A stretch of DNA of 64,000 nt from Limnoperna fortunei (lineage: Eukaryota > Mollusca > Bivalvia > Mytilida > Modiolidae). Below are positions 59,720 to 64,000 of this stretch, piece after piece (position 1 is the first letter of the stretch; every line of letters begins with the position of its first letter). The DNA lies in the NCBI GenBank assembly GCA_944474755.1, contig OX104119.1, positions 80,527,873-80,591,872 of the forward strand, read 5' to 3'. The notes under the pieces are model-generated. The model worked only from the letters and a program-made list of their open reading frames with translations, had not been told where the DNA came from and searched no databases. The position numbers were made by a program, and so were the translations under genes.

Positions 59720-62700
59720 AATTACATAAGACCGTTGTAAAGTCGTAACTGTAGCCAGCTGTTACTCTAGAAAAAATTTACATGACACCATTGTAATGTC
59801 CTAGCCAAAGCCAGCTGTAACCCTAGGACAGATCTACATGAGATCATTATAATGTCCTAGCCATAGCCCGCTGTAACTCTAGAACAGATCTACATGAGAC
59901 CATTGTAATGTCCTAGCCATAGCCAGCTGTACCTCTAGAACAGATCTACATGAGATTGTAATGTCCTAGCCATAGCCAGCTGTAACTCTAGAACAGATCT
60001 ACATGAGATCATTATAATGTCCTAACCATGGCCAGCTGTACCTCTAGAACAGATCTACATGAGATTGTAATGTCCTAGCCATAGCCAGCTGTAACTCTAG
60101 AACAGATCTACATGAGATTGTAATGTACTAGCCATAGCCAGCTGTAACTCTAGAACAGATCTACAAGAGATCATTATAATGTCCTAGCTGTAGTCAGCTG
60201 TAACTCTAGAACAGATCTACATGAGATTGTAATGTCCTAGCCATAGCCAGCTGTAACTCTAGAACAGATCTACAAGAGATCATTGTAATGTCCTAGCCAT
60301 AGCCAGCTGTAACTCTAGAACAGATCTACATGAGATTGTTATGTCCTAGCCATAGCCAGCTGTAACTCTAGAACAGATCTACAAGAGATCATTGTAATGT
60401 CCTAGCCATAGCCAGCTGTAACTCTATAACAGATCTACATGAGATTGTAATGTCCTAGCCAAAGCCAGCTGTAACTCTAGAACAGATCTACATGAGATCA
60501 TTGTAATGTCCTAGCCATAGCCAGCTGTAACTCTAGAACAGATCTACATGAGATTGAAATGTATTAGCCATAGCCAGCTGTAACTCTAGAACAGATCTAC
60601 ATGAGACCATTGTAATGTCCTAGCCATAGCCAGCTGTAACTCTAGAACAGATCTACATGAGATCATTGTAATGTCCTAGCCATAGCCAGCTGTAACTCTA
60701 GAACAGATCTACATGAGATCATTGTAATGTCCTAGCCATAGCCAGCTGTAACTCTAGAACAGATCTACATGAGACCATTGCAATGTCCTAGCCATAGCCA
60801 GCTGTAACTCTAGAACAGATCTACATGAGACCATTGTAATGTCCTAGCCATAGCCAGCTGTAACTCTAGAACAGATCTACATGAGATCATTGTAATGTCC
60901 TAGCCATAGCCAGCTGTAACTCTAGAACAGATTTACATGAGATCATTGTAATGTCCTAGCCATAGCCAGCTGTAACTCTAGAACAGATCTACATGAGATT
61001 GTAATGTACAAGCCATAGCCAGCTGTAACTCTAGAACAGATCTACATGAGACCATTGTAATGTCCTAGCCATAGCCAGCTGTAACTCTAGAACAGATCTA
61101 CATGAGATCATTGTAATGTCCTAGCCATAGCCAGCTGTAACTCTAGAACAGATTTACATGAGATCATTGTAATGTCCTAGCCATAGCCAGCTGTAACTCT
61201 AGAACAGATCTACATGAGATTGTAATGTACTAGCCATAGCCAGCTGTAACTCTAGAACAGATCTACATGAGACCATTGTAATGTCCTAGCCATAGCCAGC
61301 TGTAACTCTAGAACAGATCTACATGAGATCATTGTAATGTCCTAGCCATAGCCAGCTGTAACTCTAGAACAGATCTACATGAGATTGTAATGTACTAGCC
61401 ATAGCCAGCTGTAACTCTAGAACAGATCTACAGGAGACAATTGTAATGTCCTAGCCATAGCCAGCTGTAACTCTAGGACAGATCTACATCAGATTGTAAT
61501 GTACTAGCCATAGCCAGCTGTAACTCTAGAACAGATCTACATGAGACCATTGTAATGTCCTAGCCATAGCCAGCTGTAACTCTAGAACAGATCTACACGA
61601 GACCATTGTAATGTCCTAGCCATAGCCAGCTGTAACTCTAGGACAGATCTACATGAGATTGTAATGTACTAGCCATAGCCAGCTGTAACTCTAGAACAGA
61701 TCTACAGGAGACCATTGTAATGTCCTAGCCATAGCCAGCTGTAACTCTAGAACAGATCTACATGAGATCATTGTAATGTCCTAGCCATAGCCAGCTGTAA
61801 CTCTAGAACAGATCTACATGAGATCATTGTAATGTCCTAACCATAGCCAGCTGTAACTCAAAAACAGATCTACATGAGACCATTGTAATGTCCTAGCCAT
61901 AGCCAGCTGTAACTTTAGAACAGATCTACATGAGATCATTGTAATGTCCTAGCTGTAGCCAGCTGTAACTCTAGAACAGATCTACATGAGATCATTGTAA
62001 TGTCCTAGTCATAGCCAGCTGTAACTCTAGAACAGATCTACATGAGACCATTGTAATGTCCTAGCCATAGCCAGCTGTAACTCTAGAACAGATCTACATG
62101 AGACCATTGTAATGTCCTAGCCATAGCCAGCTGTAACTCTAGAACAGATCTACATGAGATCATTGTAATGTCCTAGCCATAGCCAGCTGTAACTCAAGAA
62201 CAGATCTACATGAGACCATTGTAATGATCTAGCCATAGCCAGCTGTAACTCTAGAACAGATCTACATGAGATCATTGTAATGTCCTAGCCATAGCCAGCT
62301 GTAACTCTAGAACAGATCTCCATGAGATCATTGTAATGTCCAAGCCATAGCCAGCTGTAATTCTAGAACAGATCTACATGAGATTGTAATGTACTAGCCA
62401 TAGCCAGCTGTAACTCTAGAACAGATCTACATGAGACCATTGTAATGTCCTAGCCATAGCCAGCTGTAACTCTAGAACAGATCTACATGAGATCATTGTA
62501 ATGTCCTAGCCATAGCCAGCTGTAACTCTAGGACAGATCTACATGAGATTGTAATGTACTAGCCATAGCCAGCTGTAACTCTAGAACAGATCTACATGAG
62601 ACCATTGTAATGTCCTAGCCATAGCCAGCTGTAACTCTAGAACAGATCTACATGAGATCATTGTAATGTCCTAGCCATAGCCAGCTGTAACTCTAGAACA

Positions 62701-64000
62701 GATCTACATGAGACCATTGTAATGTCCTAGCCATAGCCAGCTGTAACTCTAAAACAGATCTACATGAGATTGTAATGTACTAGCCATAGCCAGCTGTAAC
62801 TCTAGAACAGATCTACATGAGACCATTGTAATGTCCTAGCCATAGCCAGCTGTAACTCTAGAACAGATCTACATGAGATCATTGTAATGTCCTAGCCATA
62901 GCCAGCTGTAACTCTAGAACAGATCTACATGAGATTGTAATGTACTAGCCATAGCCAGCTGTAACTCTAGAACAGATCTACATGAGACCATTGTAATGTC
63001 CTAGCCATAGCCAGCTGTAACTCTAGGACAGATCTACATGAGATTGTAATGTACAAGCCATAGCCAGCTGTAACTCTAGAACAGATCTACATGAGACCAT
63101 TGTAATGTCCTAGCCATAGCCAGCTGTAACTCTAGAACAGATCTACATGAGATCATTGTAATGTCCTAGCCATAGCCAGCTGTAACTCTAGAACAGATCT
63201 ACATGAGATCATTGTAATGTCCTAGCCATAGCCAGCTGTAACTTAAGAACAGATCTACATGAGATTGTAATGTACTAGCCATAGCCAGCTGTAACTCTAG
63301 AACAGATCTACATGAGACCATTGTAATGTCCTAGCCATAGCCAGCTGTAACTCTAGAACAGATCTACATGAGACCATTGTAATGTCCTAGCCATAGCCAG
63401 CTGTAACTCTAGAACAGATCTACATGAGACCATTGTAATGTCCTAGCCATAGCCAGCTGTAACTCTAGGACAGATCTACATGAGATTGTAATGTACTAGC
63501 CATAGCCAGCTGTAACTCTAGAACAGATCTACATGAGACCATTGTAATGTCCTAGCCATAGCCAGATGTAACTCTAGAATAGATCTACATGAGATCATTG
63601 TAATGTCCTAGCCATAGCCAGCTGTAACTCTAGAACAGATCTACATGAGATAATTGTAATGTCCTAGCCATAGCCAGCTGTAACTCAAAAACAGATCTAC
63701 ATGAGACCATTGTAATGTACTAGCCATAGCCAGCTGTAACTTTAGAACAGATCTACATGAGATCATTGTAATGTCCTAGCTGTAGCCAGCTGTAACTCTA
63801 GAACAGATCTACATGAGATCATTGTAATGTCCTAGCCATAGCCAGCTGTAACTCTAGAACAGATCTACATGAGACCATTGTAATGTCCTAGCTGTAGCCA
63901 GCTGTAACTCTAGGACAGATCTACATGAGACCATTGTAATGCCCTAGCCATAGCCAGCTGTAACTCTAGAATAGATCTACATGAGACCATTGTAATGTCC
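59720..64000. repeat. Minisatellite, 56/52-bp units, over 75 copies, runs off the window
   Basis: Unit CCATTGTAATGTCCTAGCCA, TAGCCAGCTGTAACTCTAGA, ACAGATCTACATGAGA (56 bp); a common shorter form reads GAGATTGTAATGTACTAGCC (52 bp). Short and long units alternate in recurring patterns, which points to multi-unit amplification. It lies upstream of, and possibly within an intron of, CLP1. Confidence 0.97.

Overview
The window looks like nuclear DNA of a lophotrochozoan animal, most likely a bivalve mollusc. It is AT-rich, has split genes with GT-AG introns, and carries several copies of a tRNA-derived SINE with a (CAAA)n tail of the kind common in bivalve genomes. It also holds relics of MULE, DIRS-type, Penelope-like, LINE and pogo-like elements, and an unusually large amount of tandem repeat DNA. 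I cannot name the species.

There are three credible protein-coding genes. Two are a tandem pair of rhodopsin-like (class A) GPCR genes on the plus strand, roughly 7.46-11.48 kb and 28.71-33.72 kb. Each has three coding exons and a probable 5' non-coding exon. The last coding exon in both is reached through a GC-AG intron. The pair lies in a segmental duplication (about 4.3-12.0 kb against 25.4-34.2 kb). Most of exon 1 is almost identical between copies, but the TM3 stretch is not. Both receptors lack the normal DRY motif.

The third gene is the C-terminal half of CLP1 (RNA 5'-kinase, subunit of the pre-mRNA 3' cleavage and tRNA splicing machinery). It is on the minus strand as six exons between 59,112 and 49,038; its 5' exons lie beyond the window. 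At three of its exons the exon end and 5' splice site have been tandemly copied, giving small minisatellites full of decoy donor sites.

The rest is mostly repeats. Minisatellites: 0.24-0.95 kb (71/75 bp), 1.63-3.19 kb (68 bp), 13.68-15.47 kb (26 bp), 18.27-22.70 kb (31 bp, with a 1.26-kb higher-order duplication and a LINE fragment inside), 51.80-53.92 kb (95 bp) and 59.72-64.00 kb (56/52 bp, running off the end). A 9.26-kb inverted repeat (35,482-44,736) has arms made largely of a 31-bp tandem repeat, like a foldback element. A 1.27-kb pogo-like non-autonomous transposon (50,010-51,282) sits inside one of the CLP1-derived repeat arrays. A decayed MULE transposase lies in an intron of the second GPCR gene.
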